DNA from: Glacieibacterium sp038210595
GTDB taxonomy: Bacteria > Pseudomonadota > Alphaproteobacteria > Sphingomonadales > Sphingomonadaceae
Length of the DNA: 64,000 nucleotides
Direction of reading: 5' to 3'
Assembly: GCA_038210595.1 (NCBI GenBank)
Contig: JBBQWN010000008.1
Coordinates: 36,650-100,649, forward strand
Program-made: the position numbers and the translations under genes
Part shown: positions 53,673 to 62,435 of the stretch, in pieces
How the letters are laid out: the number at the start of each line of letters is the position of its first letter
Position numbering within the stretch: position 1 is the first letter of the stretch
Notes under the pieces: generated by a model
Told to the model about the DNA's origin: nothing
The model's database searches: none
The model's input: the letters and a program-made list of their open reading frames with translations, nothing else

Positions 53673-54784
53673 CGCAGCCCCGCCGCCGCGAGACGCGGCA
53701 GCACGTTTTCCGCGAAGTAGGGCAGTTCGTCGAGGTAATTGACGAAGCTGAGCGCCGCGCCCGCGAAGCCGATGCCGTGCAGCTCGGCGATCTGCGCCGC
53801 AATGCTGTCGGGTGTGCCGACCAGCGGATAGGTGCCGGCCCCGGCGGCGAAGCGCTGGCGGTGCCGGGCATAGGCGGACGGGTCGTGCGAACCCGACATC
53901 GCCGCCTTCATCGCCATGTGCTTGTCGACGGCCGCGGTGTCGGCCTCGGTGACCGCGAAACGCTCGTAATAGGCGTCCGCCTCGGCCTGGGTCGGGCGGC
54001 AGACGACATGGCAGGCGGTGAACACGCCGATGGTGCGGCCCGCGGCGGCAGCGCGGGTGGCGACATCGGCAATCGTCGCGACCGCGTCGGCGGGCTCGAC
54101 GAACGTCGTGAAGATGAAGTCGCTGGTGCGCGCCGCGAAGTCGCGGCCGGCGGGCGAGAACGCTGCCGACATGGTGACGGGGCGCGGGCTCTGGAGTGAT
54201 GGCGGCTGCCCCTCGACGCCTTTCAGGTGGTAGAAGTCACCGTCGAAGTCGCGCGCCTCGCCGCCGGCCAGCACGCTTGCGAAGATGTCGTACCATTCGT
54301 TGCCCTGATCGTAGGGCGCCTTGGTCTGGGGCACGCCGAACAGGTCGAACTCCGGCCCGTTCCAGCCGCAGACGATGTTGAGCCCGGCGCGGCCGCCGCT
54401 GACGTGGTCGATGGTCGCCATCGCCTTCGCCGCGAACACCGGATGGACGAACGGGGCGTGGACGGTGGCGAACACCGCGATGCGGGCGGTTGCGGCGGCG
54501 AGCGCGGCGGCCAGCGTCAGCGTCTCGAACGAGCGTGCCCGCGCGTTGGTGACGCCGCCGAACCCTTTCCAGCGCGCGATCGGCAGGAAGAAGTCGATGC
54601 CGGCTTCGTCCGCCAGCCGGGTGAGCGCCAGGATCTCGTCCCACCGCGCCGGCCAGCGCTCGGCAACGCGGGTCACCGCCAGGCCGCCATCGGCATTGGC
54701 CCCGAACAGCCCCAGCTTGAAGCCGCCGGGCGTGAGCATCGGATTGGGCGCGGTCGGCGTATCGGGCATCGTATGAGTTTTCAT
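53669..54784 (-). CDS. Luciferase-like flavin monooxygenase, RutA-like
   Basis: This is a 371-residue member of the bacterial luciferase-like (LLM) group. FFLPIARWKGFGGVTN, the TIDHVSGGRAGLNIVCGWN block and the DGDFYHLKG segment follow the pattern of RutA/DszA-type enzymes, which use reduced FMN and oxygen to cleave C-N or C-S bonds. It is the first gene of a five-gene coupled operon and divergent from a MarR gene. It has a clear paralogue at 58682. Its substrate is unknown; an N-heterocycle or amide is inferred. Confidence 0.85.
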   Translation of the reverse strand: MKTHTMPDTPTAPNPMLTPGGFKLGLFGANADGGLAVTRVAERWPARWDEILALTRLADEAGIDFFLPIARWKGFGGVTNARARSFETLTLAAALAAATARIAVFATVHAPFVHPVFAAKAMATIDHVSGGRAGLNIVCGWNGPEFDLFGVPQTKAPYDQGNEWYDIFASVLAGGEARDFDGDFYHLKGVEGQPPSLQSPRPVTMSAAFSPAGRDFAARTSDFIFTTFVEPADAVATIADVATRAAAAGRTIGVFTACHVVCRPTQAEADAYYERFAVTEADTAAVDKHMAMKAAMSGSHDPSAYARHRQRFAAGAGTYPLVGTPDSIAAQIAELHGIGFAGAALSFVNYLDELPYFAENVLPRLAAAGLR

Positions 54785-54789
54785 ATAAC

Positions 54790-54837
54790 GGCTTGGAGCG
54801 CAAGCCTTGGCTACGCTAGACCCGGTTCAGCCGTAAC
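54790..54837. promoter_or_regulatory. Operator candidates in the MarR/LLM divergent region
   Basis: There are two sites: a perfect 6-bp inverted repeat GGCTTG/CAAGCC (54790-54795 and 54801-54806), sharing its core with the site at 43605, and TTCAGCCGTAAC (54826-54837), which matches the reverse complement of the 57616 site at 8 of 12 bases. Both lie in the 68-base gap between divergent genes. Confidence 0.4.
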
Positions 54838-54852
54838 GACATCGGGGTTCCC

Positions 54853-55323
54853 GTGACGCAGCCATCCGCTCCCGACCCGGAGCTGTTCGAAAGCTTCCTG
54901 CCCTATGTGCTGCTGCGGCTCAGCTCGGCGCTGAACCAGAAGCTGGCGGTCGACCTTGCCGCGCAGCACATCAACATCGCGCGCTGGCGGGTGCTGGCAG
55001 TGCTGAAGATGCGCGACGGCCAGACCATCGGCGCGATGGCGGGCGCCGCGATGATCGAGCAGTCGGCGCTGTCGCGCACCATCACCAGCATGGCGCGCGA
55101 AGGCCTGGTCGAGCGCCGCGCCGGCAGCGGCGACCAGCGCTTCGTCGAGGTCTGGCTGCTCGCCCATGGCCGCGCGCTGTTCGACCGCCTCTATCCGATC
55201 GTCACGCGCCGCCAGGACGATGCCGTCGCCGGACTCAGCGCGCGCGAGCAGGCCGACCTGCTGGCGCTGCTGGCGCGGGTCTTCGCCAACGTCACCGGAC
55301 ACGGGCCTAGAAGTTCCGGGTGA
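54853..55323 (+). CDS. MarR-family transcriptional regulator
   Basis: This is a 156-residue winged helix-turn-helix regulator starting with GTG. ARWRVLAVLKMRDGQTIGAMA, EQSALSRTITSMAREGLVERR (recognition helix) and SGDQRFVEVWLLAHGR (wing) are clear. It is divergent from the LLM-aldolase-aminotransferase operon with only 68 bases between, the classic position for a repressor of that operon. Its 3' end overlaps the TonB-receptor gene on the other strand by 17 bases. Confidence 0.88.
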   Translation: MTQPSAPDPELFESFLPYVLLRLSSALNQKLAVDLAAQHINIARWRVLAVLKMRDGQTIGAMAGAAMIEQSALSRTITSMAREGLVERRAGSGDQRFVEVWLLAHGRALFDRLYPIVTRRQDDAVAGLSAREQADLLALLARVFANVTGHGPRSSG

Positions 55324-57592
55324 CCGACACGCCATAGGTGCGCGGCCGCACGGTGAGCCGGGCCAGCGGGTCCTGATCGGACGAGATGGCGTCGACCTGG
55401 GCGCGCTTGTCGGTCAGGTTGCGCAGGAACAGCGACGCCGACCAGAGGTCGTTGTGGGCGGTGGCGCGCAGGTCGATCAGCGCATAGCTGTTCAGCGGCA
55501 CGTTGAACGGGCTCGACGTGTTGAACTGCGTCTTGGTCTTGCCGCGATAGGTCAGGTCGCCGCGCAGCGTCGCCACGAAGTCGCCGGTCAGCGGGAAGTC
55601 GTAGCTGAGCGCGGCATTGCCCTGGAACTTGGGCACGTTCGGCAGCTTGTCGCCGGCAAAGCCGAGGTTCGGGTTGTTGGGGATCGGCGGCTGCGAATCC
55701 TGCAGCCGGGCATTCTGGTACGAGCCGCCGAGCGTCAGCTGCAGCCCCTTGGCGAGGTTGGCATCGATCTCGGCCTCGAAGCCGTCGATCTTGACCCGGC
55801 CGGCGTTGGTGGTGAACGGGAAGGCCCCGGTGGCATCGACGGCGCGGACCTGCGTGTCCGACCAGCGGATCGCATAGGCGGCGACATTGGCGCGCAGGCG
55901 GTGGTCGAAGAACTCGGTCTTGGCGCCGATCTCGTAGTTCCACAGCGTGTCGGGCGTGTAGCCGCGCGGGATGTTGGAGGTGAACGGCAGGTCGGCGGCG
56001 TTGACGCCGCCGGTGCGGAAGCCCTGCGCGGCCTGGCCGTAGACCAGGATGTCGGGGTTGAAGCGGTACGACAGGTTGAACTTGTAGGTGACCTTGCTGT
56101 TGCTCGACTTGTTGGTCAGCACGCCGACCGGCGAGGCGGTGAAGCCGCCGAACGGGTGAGTGGTTTCCTGATCGGCGCGCTGCTTCGAATGGAAATAACG
56201 GATGCCGAAGACGCCGGTCAGGCCCTCGATCGGGGTCGCGGTCAGCTCGCCGAACAGCGCCTCCTGATTGATCTTCTGATCGTCGGTGCGGCCGAAGAAG
56301 GAGTTGCCGTCGGGCGTGCTCAGCGCGTCGTCGGAGTTGAGCCGGCTGAACGGCCCGTTCGGCTCGCCGAGCGCGTTCGACTTGACCACCTGCACCTCGA
56401 AATTGGTCTTCTCGCGCTGCACGAAGCCGCCGACGACCACATTGACCGGGCCGTCGAAATCGGAGGCGTAGCGGATCTCGTTCGACCACACGCGGCGATA
56501 TTGGGGCTGCAGCGTGATGCCAGGGATCGGCACGCCGAAGAAGAACAGGATCGGCGAGCTGTCGAAGGCGTAGTTGAAGGTCCGGTCGTACCAGTTGGTG
56601 GTCGCCGTGATGGTTCCAAAGCTCGCCTTGTACTCGCCGGTCAGGCTGTAGATGTGGAGCTTGTCGTCGAGCGGGCTGAGCGTCAGGTCGGTGTTGATCA
56701 GGTCGCCGCCGGGCACCGCCGGAAAGCCGGGCGCGGAGAACGACACCGCGCCCGGCGGCGTATAGCGCGACGAACTGTCGGAACTCAGCTTCTGGATCGT
56801 TGCGGAGCCGGTCAGCGTGAAATCGTCGAGCGGCTTCCAGCGCAGCAGCACCCGGCCGCCGGTGGCGAGCTCGTTGTTGACGTTGTTGCGGCGGCCGGCG
56901 GGAATGCGGACCTGGTCGATATAGCCGCTCTGGTCGTCGTACCAGCCGGTGACGCGGACGGCCAGGCGGTCCTTGACGATCGGGATATTGACCGTGCCGT
57001 GCACGTTGTAATTGGTGCCGCCCTTCTCGGTGCCGCCGATCTCGCCCGTCAGGTTGCCGCCGAACTCGGTCAGGTTCGGCTTGTTGGTGATGAAGCGGAT
57101 GGTGCCGCTCATCGAGCTGGCGCCGTAGAGCGTGCCCTGCGGGCCCTTCAGCACCTCGATGCGCTCGAGATCGTAGAGCCGGATGTCGGCATTGCGGCCG
57201 CCGCCGTCGTTGGCGTTCGACGCGGTGATGACGGCCTCGTCGTAATAGACGCCGACGGTCGAGGCACCGGTCGAGGTGACGCCGCGGATGATGTACTTCT
57301 TGTCGCCCGGCCCGAGGTCGTCGAACTGCAGGCTGGGCACCGAGCCGGCGAAATCGATGAACGAGATCGCGCCCTTGGCGGCCAGCGTGTCGCCGGTGAC
57401 CGCCTGGATCGACAGCGGCACGACCTGCAGGCTCTGGGCGCCGCGCTTGCTGGCGGTCACCACGATATCGTCGAGCGCGTTCTGGTCGGCGGCCGCGACG
57501 GTCTCCTGCGCCGCCAGCGGCACCGCCGGCATCAACCCCGCGGCGATCCCCGCCAGCAGCCACGCCCGACGCACCGCAGTCCCGCTCGCCAT
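55307..57592 (-). CDS. TonB-dependent outer-membrane receptor
   Basis: This is a 761-residue receptor with a signal peptide ending in LAAQ near residue 28, a TonB box (DDIVVTASKRG, about 41-51), a plug domain with LERIEVLKGPQGTLYGASS, and a beta-barrel ending in GVSVTRNF. This subfamily is common in Sphingomonadales next to catabolic genes, where it imports aromatic compounds or siderophores. The 12-base operator-like site lies 24 bases upstream of the start, suggesting co-regulation with the aromatic genes. The ligand is not identifiable. Confidence 0.9.
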   Translation of the reverse strand: MASGTAVRRAWLLAGIAAGLMPAVPLAAQETVAAADQNALDDIVVTASKRGAQSLQVVPLSIQAVTGDTLAAKGAISFIDFAGSVPSLQFDDLGPGDKKYIIRGVTSTGASTVGVYYDEAVITASNANDGGGRNADIRLYDLERIEVLKGPQGTLYGASSMSGTIRFITNKPNLTEFGGNLTGEIGGTEKGGTNYNVHGTVNIPIVKDRLAVRVTGWYDDQSGYIDQVRIPAGRRNNVNNELATGGRVLLRWKPLDDFTLTGSATIQKLSSDSSSRYTPPGAVSFSAPGFPAVPGGDLINTDLTLSPLDDKLHIYSLTGEYKASFGTITATTNWYDRTFNYAFDSSPILFFFGVPIPGITLQPQYRRVWSNEIRYASDFDGPVNVVVGGFVQREKTNFEVQVVKSNALGEPNGPFSRLNSDDALSTPDGNSFFGRTDDQKINQEALFGELTATPIEGLTGVFGIRYFHSKQRADQETTHPFGGFTASPVGVLTNKSSNSKVTYKFNLSYRFNPDILVYGQAAQGFRTGGVNAADLPFTSNIPRGYTPDTLWNYEIGAKTEFFDHRLRANVAAYAIRWSDTQVRAVDATGAFPFTTNAGRVKIDGFEAEIDANLAKGLQLTLGGSYQNARLQDSQPPIPNNPNLGFAGDKLPNVPKFQGNAALSYDFPLTGDFVATLRGDLTYRGKTKTQFNTSSPFNVPLNSYALIDLRATAHNDLWSASLFLRNLTDKRAQVDAISSDQDPLARLTVRPRTYGVSVTRNF

Positions 57593-57615
57593 GTTACCCG
57601 CTCCCGCCCAGAAGG

Positions 57616-57627
57616 TTTAGCCCTGAA
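57616..57627. promoter_or_regulatory. MarR-type operator candidate upstream of TonB receptor and cyclase
   Basis: TTTAGCCCTGAA, extended GTTTAGCCCTGAAACAAA, lies in the divergent region between the receptor and the cyclase-family gene. It is 15/18 identical to the site at 43604. Confidence 0.5.
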
Positions 57628-57726
57628 ACAAAACTGTATGAGCAATCATGGAGTGGCAATAGCTTTTCGGGCACGGCTGGCCGATTATCGGGCGCATGGG
57701 TGTGCGGGGCAGGGGCGGCAGACGTG

Positions 57727-58710
57727 ATGAAGACGAAATCCCGTTTGTTTTCAGTGACGATGGTCGCGCTTGCGATGGTCATCGGTGCGGTCGCCGCGGT
57801 TGCGTTTGATCGCGGGATGTTGCGTTCGCGTCACAGTCCGCCGGGGCTGTGGGGGGTCTATGATCGCTCGTTGCAGGGCGCGCGCTACATCGACCTGACG
57901 CACGCCTTTGCGCCCGGACAACCCAGAGGCGCCGGCCTTGCCGAGTTGAGCGTCGGCCCGGCGCGCGCCGCGAGCAATGTGCCGGGCGTCGTGCGCGCGG
58001 GCGAGGCCATCGGTTACGAACGGCAGGGCGTCGCCATCACTGCTTATGGCTTCGGTTCGGACCAGATCGGCACCCAGCTCGACCCGCCCGCGCACTGGAG
58101 CGACCGCGGCGCGACGATCAGCGACCTGCCGCCGACCTATGCCGTGCGGCCGCTGGTGGTGATCGACGTCAGTGCCCGGGTGCGCGCCGACCCCGGCTAT
58201 GTCACGACGCCCGCCGACATCCTGGGCTGGGAGGCCCGCCACGGCCGGGTGCCCGCGGGCGCGGTGGTGATGATCCGCAGCGACTGGTCGAAGCGCTGGG
58301 GTGACCCGGCGCGGTTCGCCGCCTCGCCGCATCCGGGCATCGGCATCCCAGCGCTCAAGCTGCTGCACCTCGAACGGCACATCCTGTTCCACGGCCACGA
58401 GACGCTCGATACCGACGACAGCCCCGACTTCGCCGCCGAGGCCTGGCTGCTGCGCCACGACTTCGCGCAGGCCGAGAATGTCGCCAACCTCGATCAGCTG
58501 CCGGAGGCGGGCGCGCTCATCGTCATCGGCTTTGCCAGGCCACTGGGCGGCACCGGCGGGCTGGCGCGCTTCGTGGCCGTTGTGCCGCCGGACTGGCCGC
58601 ACGGCATCACCATCGCCGCGGCGCCGGGTGCGCCGCTGCCGCGCCAGCCGGCACCGCTGCGGCGCGGGCCGGACGGCGTGCTCAGGCCTGGCGCAGCCCC
58701 GCCTCCCTGA
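57727..58710 (+). CDS. Cyclase-family (kynurenine formamidase-like) membrane-anchored or exported protein
   Basis: This 327-residue protein has an N-terminal hydrophobic segment (about 8-26) that is a signal or anchor, then a cyclase-family domain. The metal motif, normally HxGTHxDxPxH, reads QIGTQLDPPAH at 113-123: the first and second His are Gln113 and Gln117, while Asp119 and His123 remain. Other family blocks are intact (AVVMIRSDWSKRWG; HPGIGIPALKLL). Family members hydrolyse formylated or lactam aromatics such as N-formylkynurenine and isatin. Activity may be altered. The 3' end overlaps the LLM gene by 29 bases. Confidence 0.78.
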   Translation: MKTKSRLFSVTMVALAMVIGAVAAVAFDRGMLRSRHSPPGLWGVYDRSLQGARYIDLTHAFAPGQPRGAGLAELSVGPARAASNVPGVVRAGEAIGYERQGVAITAYGFGSDQIGTQLDPPAHWSDRGATISDLPPTYAVRPLVVIDVSARVRADPGYVTTPADILGWEARHGRVPAGAVVMIRSDWSKRWGDPARFAASPHPGIGIPALKLLHLERHILFHGHETLDTDDSPDFAAEAWLLRHDFAQAENVANLDQLPEAGALIVIGFARPLGGTGGLARFVAVVPPDWPHGITIAAAPGAPLPRQPAPLRRGPDGVLRPGAAPPP

Positions 58711-59782
58711 GCCGCGGCAGCACGTTGTCGCGGAAATACGGGAACTCGGCCGCGTAGTCGACGAACGACAGGGTGCTGCCGCCGAAGCCGGCGCGGTGCA
58801 GGTCGATGATCCCCTGCGCCACCTCGTCGGGCGTGCCGATCAGCGGATAGCCGCCGTGGCCCATCGCCATGCGGTCGCGGATCAGCGCCAGCAGGTCGTG
58901 CGGGAACGACTGGGCGTGGGCGAACTGCAGCGCAACGAGGTTGTCGACCGCCGGCACGTCGATGCAGTCGCCCATGAAGTGCGCGACATAGGCGTCCGCC
59001 TCGGCCCGCGTCGGGCGGCAGACGACATGGGCGAAGGTCAGCACGTCGACAGATTTCCCGGCAGCAGCGGCCTGCGCCTTCAGCGCCGCGACCTCCTCGA
59101 CCGACCGCGCCAGGTCGATGGCCGGGGTGAACAGGAAATCGGCGTTGGCGACGGCGAAGGTGCGGCCCTGTTCCGAACCGGCGGCGTTGATGATCGGCGG
59201 CCGCCCGCGCACCGGCTTGGGATCGCCGTGGACGCCGTGCAGCTGGAAGAAGCGGCCGTCCCAGTCGAAGCTGCCGTCGCGCGTCCACAGCGCCTCGACG
59301 ATGTCGAACCATTCCTGGGCATAGGCATAGCGGGTCTCGTGGTCGTCGGGCAGCGACAGGCCGAGCGCGCGGTATTCGGGCGCGTTCCAGCCGGCGACGA
59401 TGTTGAGCCCGGCGCGGCCGTTGCCGATCTGGTCCAGCGTCGCGATCTGCTTGGCGGCGACGACGGGGTGGTTGGCGGCGGTGTGCAGCGTCGCGAACAC
59501 CGTCAGCGAGCGCGTCGCCGCCAGCAGCCCGGCTGCCCAGGTCGTCGTCTCCAGCACGCTGCCGTGGAAATTGGTCGCGCCGCCATAGCCGATCCAGCGC
59601 GCGATCGGCAGCATGAAGTCGATGCCGGCCTCGTCGAGCATCGTCGCCAGCCGCAGGTTGTCGGCCCAGCTGGCCGACCAGCGTTCGGGCACCGTGGTGA
59701 CCGTCATGCCGCCCGAGCAATTGCTGGCGAAGGTGCCGAGCTTGAAATGCCCGGGCCGGGCCATGCCGTGCCGACCGTCCAT
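58682..59782 (-). CDS. Luciferase-like flavin monooxygenase, RutA-like (paralogue)
   Basis: This 366-residue LLM protein is closely similar in layout to the gene at 53669: FMLPIARWIGYGGATN, TLDQIGNGRAGLNIVAGWN and HVVCRPTRAEADAY occur in the same order. It is expected to bind FMN and attack a C-N, C-S or amide-type bond. The ATG at 59782 has GGAGGTCAG just upstream, so the in-frame start at 59839 is not used. It converges on the cyclase gene and is divergent from the GMC oxidoreductase operon, with an operator-like site between (59843). Confidence 0.86.
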   Translation of the reverse strand: MDGRHGMARPGHFKLGTFASNCSGGMTVTTVPERWSASWADNLRLATMLDEAGIDFMLPIARWIGYGGATNFHGSVLETTTWAAGLLAATRSLTVFATLHTAANHPVVAAKQIATLDQIGNGRAGLNIVAGWNAPEYRALGLSLPDDHETRYAYAQEWFDIVEALWTRDGSFDWDGRFFQLHGVHGDPKPVRGRPPIINAAGSEQGRTFAVANADFLFTPAIDLARSVEEVAALKAQAAAAGKSVDVLTFAHVVCRPTRAEADAYVAHFMGDCIDVPAVDNLVALQFAHAQSFPHDLLALIRDRMAMGHGGYPLIGTPDEVAQGIIDLHRAGFGGSTLSFVDYAAEFPYFRDNVLPRLREAGLRQA

Positions 59783-59842
59783 CGCTGACCTCCGCTTCTG
59801 CTGCCCGCGCATCAGTCCCGATAATGGTGGAACATGCAATCA

Positions 59843-59854
59843 TTTAAGCTTGAA
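59843..59854. promoter_or_regulatory. MarR-type operator candidate upstream of LLM and GMC operons
   Basis: TTTAAGCTTGAA, the most symmetrical of the set (five of six base pairs of the dyad), lies between the divergent LLM gene and the GMC oxidoreductase operon. Confidence 0.5.
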
Positions 59855-59900
59855 CTATTTAGGCGGCGTGACATCATGCGGGGTCAGCGGAGAACGGCGA

Positions 59901-60443
59901 TTGAGCGTGACCCGGCGGGAAGTGATCGGACGGCCGGCAGCGGGCCTCGTGCTCGTGCCGCTGTCCGGCGGCCTGCTGGGCTGGCTGTCACCCGCCGATG
60001 CCGCCGTGCGCGGCGAAACCTTCCGCACCCTGACCGCGACCGAGGCGGCGTGGCTCGCGGGCCTGGGCGAGGCGATCGCGCCGCCGTCACGGGCCGGGGG
60101 GCTGGTGCGTTTTGTCGACCACCACATCACGGTGCCCGCCGCCGACAGCTTGCTGGCGCTGCGTTACCTCGACGTCGCGCCGCCCTATGCAAACTTCTAC
60201 CGCCCGGCGCTGGCCGCGCTGGCGCGGCGCGGGGCCCCACCGCCTGCCGGCGATCCGCGCTGGACCGCGATCCTCGGTGATCTTGCCGGCAGCGGCGGCG
60301 CGGGCTGGAGCGGGCCGCCGGCGCCGCTGTTCCTGTTCGCCGTCCGGCTCGACGCCATCGACATCGCCTACGGCACCCGCGCCGGGTTCGCCCGGCTGGG
60401 GGTCGAATACCTGCCCCACATCGAGCCGGAGACCGACTGGTGA
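59901..60443 (+). CDS. Gluconate 2-dehydrogenase subunit 3-like Tat-exported protein
   Basis: This is a 180-residue protein starting with a TTG that has GGAGA at the right distance; a GTG two codons on is the alternative. The N-terminus VTRREVIGRPAAG is a twin-arginine signal with a hydrophobic segment. The mature part (RTLTATEAAWLAGLGEAIAP) matches the small subunit family that partners GMC-type membrane dehydrogenases. The next gene, overlapping by four bases, is a GMC oxidoreductase, so together they likely form a periplasmic dehydrogenase; the small subunit carries the Tat signal for both. Confidence 0.72.
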   Translation: MSVTRREVIGRPAAGLVLVPLSGGLLGWLSPADAAVRGETFRTLTATEAAWLAGLGEAIAPPSRAGGLVRFVDHHITVPAADSLLALRYLDVAPPYANFYRPALAALARRGAPPPAGDPRWTAILGDLAGSGGAGWSGPPAPLFLFAVRLDAIDIAYGTRAGFARLGVEYLPHIEPETDW

Positions 60444-62002
60444 CCGTCGACGTGGCCATCGTCGGCGGCGGCGCATCGGGGGCGCTGCTTGCCGCGCGGC
60501 TGGCCGAGGCGGGGCGTTCGGTGACGGTGTTCGAGGCGGGGCCGCGGCGCGAGGCCGGCGACATGATCAGCTCGCAGATCTGGAGCCGGCGGCTGCGCTG
60601 GGGCGGGCCGCCGGTGGCGACGACGGGCGCCAACCCGATCGGCTTCGGCTTCAATGCCGGCTGGGGCACCGGCGGCGCGGCGCTGCACCACTACGGGACG
60701 TGGCCGCGCCTGCACCCGGCCGACTTCACCGTCGCCCGCGACCACCGCCGCGCCCGCGACTGGCCGATCGGTTACGACGACCTGCGCCCCTATTACGACC
60801 GCATCCAGGCCGAGGTCGGGCTGTCCGGCGATGCCGCCGCCGAGACCTGGCGGCCGCTCGGGGCCGCCTACCCGATGCCGCCGCTGCCGCCGCTGAAGCA
60901 GGGCGAGGTGCTGGCGCGCGCCTTCGCCGCCGCGGGCATCCGCACCGCGCCCGCCCCGATGGCGATCAATTCGGTCGAGTTCGGCGGCCGCCCGGCGTGC
61001 CAGTACGACGGCTGGTGCGATGCCGGCTGCCCGATCATGGCGCTGGCCAACCCCTGGGCGCTGTACCTGCCGCGGGCCGAGACGGCGGGCGCGCGCATCC
61101 TGTCGGACACGCCGGTGACCCGGTTGCTGGCGACGCGCGCCGGCCGCATCGACGCGGTCGAGTATCGCGGCGCGGACGGGCGGCGCGCGGTGCAGGCGGC
61201 GCGGCTGGTCATCCTGTGCGGCTCGGTCGTCGGCAACCCGGCGTTGCTGCTCAATTCCGCCAGTGCGCTGTATCCCGCCGGCGTCGGCAACGATCACGAC
61301 CAGGTTGGGCGCGGGGTGATGACCCACGGGCTGGTCCAGGTGCTGGGCCTGTTCCCGGACGAGACCGAGCCCCACCGCGGCGTCGTCGGCGCGCATCTGA
61401 TCAGCCACGATGCCTATGCCAAGACCGCGACGCCGGGCGCGTTCGGCAGCCGCCAGTGGCTGATCGCGCCGTCGATCAAGCCCAACGACATCGCCGGGCT
61501 GGCGGCGGCGCGGCTCGACCTGAACGGCGCGGCGCTCGACGCCTGGCTGCGGCGCGCGGTGCGCCACGCCGCCAACATCATCGGCATGTGCGAGGCGCTG
61601 CCCGACCCCGCCAACCGCGTCGAGCTGAGCGCCGAAACCAATGCCTGGGGCGTCCGCGGCGCGCGGCTGGTCCACCGCTTCTCGGACGATGCCAAGCGGC
61701 TTTACGCGGCACTGCGCGACGAGGGGCAGTCAGTGCTGAAGGGTGGCGGCGCGACCGATATCTGGACAACGCCGATGAACTCCGCGCACCTGATGGGCGG
61801 CACCGCGATGGGCACTGACGCGGGCGCGTCGGTCACCGATGCGACGGGCCGCGTTCACGGCATCGACAATCTCTACATCGCCGGGCCGGGACTGTTCCCG
61901 ACCGCCGGCGCGGTCAACCCGACCTTCACCGTCCATGCGCTCGCGCTGAAGACCAGCGATCACCTGATCGATCAGCGCAGCGATCTTTTCGGGAGAGCCT
62001 GA
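60440..62002 (+). CDS. GMC-family oxidoreductase
   Basis: This is a 520-residue FAD enzyme. The N-terminal dinucleotide fold is VAIVGGGASGALLAARLAEAG. The Cys-containing segment CQYDGWCDAGC (about 192-202) is typical of gluconate/sugar dehydrogenase-like members. The active-site His is in SAHLMGGTAMG and the partner Asn in AVNPTFTVHALA. It oxidises an alcohol and probably pairs with the preceding Tat protein. It has no signal of its own. The GTG start overlaps that gene's stop (GTGA). The substrate is unknown. Confidence 0.87.
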   Translation: MTVDVAIVGGGASGALLAARLAEAGRSVTVFEAGPRREAGDMISSQIWSRRLRWGGPPVATTGANPIGFGFNAGWGTGGAALHHYGTWPRLHPADFTVARDHRRARDWPIGYDDLRPYYDRIQAEVGLSGDAAAETWRPLGAAYPMPPLPPLKQGEVLARAFAAAGIRTAPAPMAINSVEFGGRPACQYDGWCDAGCPIMALANPWALYLPRAETAGARILSDTPVTRLLATRAGRIDAVEYRGADGRRAVQAARLVILCGSVVGNPALLLNSASALYPAGVGNDHDQVGRGVMTHGLVQVLGLFPDETEPHRGVVGAHLISHDAYAKTATPGAFGSRQWLIAPSIKPNDIAGLAAARLDLNGAALDAWLRRAVRHAANIIGMCEALPDPANRVELSAETNAWGVRGARLVHRFSDDAKRLYAALRDEGQSVLKGGGATDIWTTPMNSAHLMGGTAMGTDAGASVTDATGRVHGIDNLYIAGPGLFPTAGAVNPTFTVHALALKTSDHLIDQRSDLFGRA

Positions 62003-62003
62003 C

Positions 62004-62435
62004 ATGCCCGAGCCTGCCGCCGCCGCCCTGGTCGTCCCCGGCAAGGCGACGCCGCGCGGCCGCTTTCCGCATGTGCGGCGGGCGGGAGACTTCCTGTTCG
62101 TGTCGGGCACCAGCTCGCGTCGTGCCGACAACAGCTTTGCAGGCGCGGAGGTCGACGCGCTGGGCGTCACCCGGCTCGACATCGAGGTCCAGACGCGGGC
62201 CGTCATCGCGAACATCGCCGACATCCTGGTGAGCTGCGGCGCGACGCTTGCCGATCTGGTCGATGCGACCAGTTTCCTGGTCAATATGAACGACTTCGGC
62301 GGTTATAACCGGGTCTGGGGCGAGTTCTTCACCGAGGCCGGGCCGGCGCGGACGACCGTCGCCGTCCACCAGCTTCCCCACCCGCTGCTGCTGATCGAGA
62401 TCAAGGCGACCGCCTATCGGCCGCTGGCGCCGTGA
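62004..62435 (+). CDS. RidA-family deaminase, 2-aminomuconate deaminase-like
   Basis: This is a 143-residue protein. RGRFPHVRRAGDFLFVSGTS, the SSRRADN segment, DATSFLVNMNDFGGYNRVWG and AVHQLPHPLLLIEIKA match the 2-aminomuconate deaminase branch (NbaF-like), which removes ammonia from 2-aminomuconate to give 4-oxalocrotonate. This fits the 4-oxalocrotonate decarboxylase-like and pentenoate hydratase-like genes lying just beyond. It follows the GMC stop by one base and overlaps the next gene's GTG start by four. Confidence 0.85.
   Translation: MPEPAAAALVVPGKATPRGRFPHVRRAGDFLFVSGTSSRRADNSFAGAEVDALGVTRLDIEVQTRAVIANIADILVSCGATLADLVDATSFLVNMNDFGGYNRVWGEFFTEAGPARTTVAVHQLPHPLLLIEIKATAYRPLAP

Noticed and set aside
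60112..61818. A 568-codon alternative frame over the GMC oxidoreductase
   Set aside because: Arg-rich and motif-free, while the overlapping frame has complete GMC motifs.
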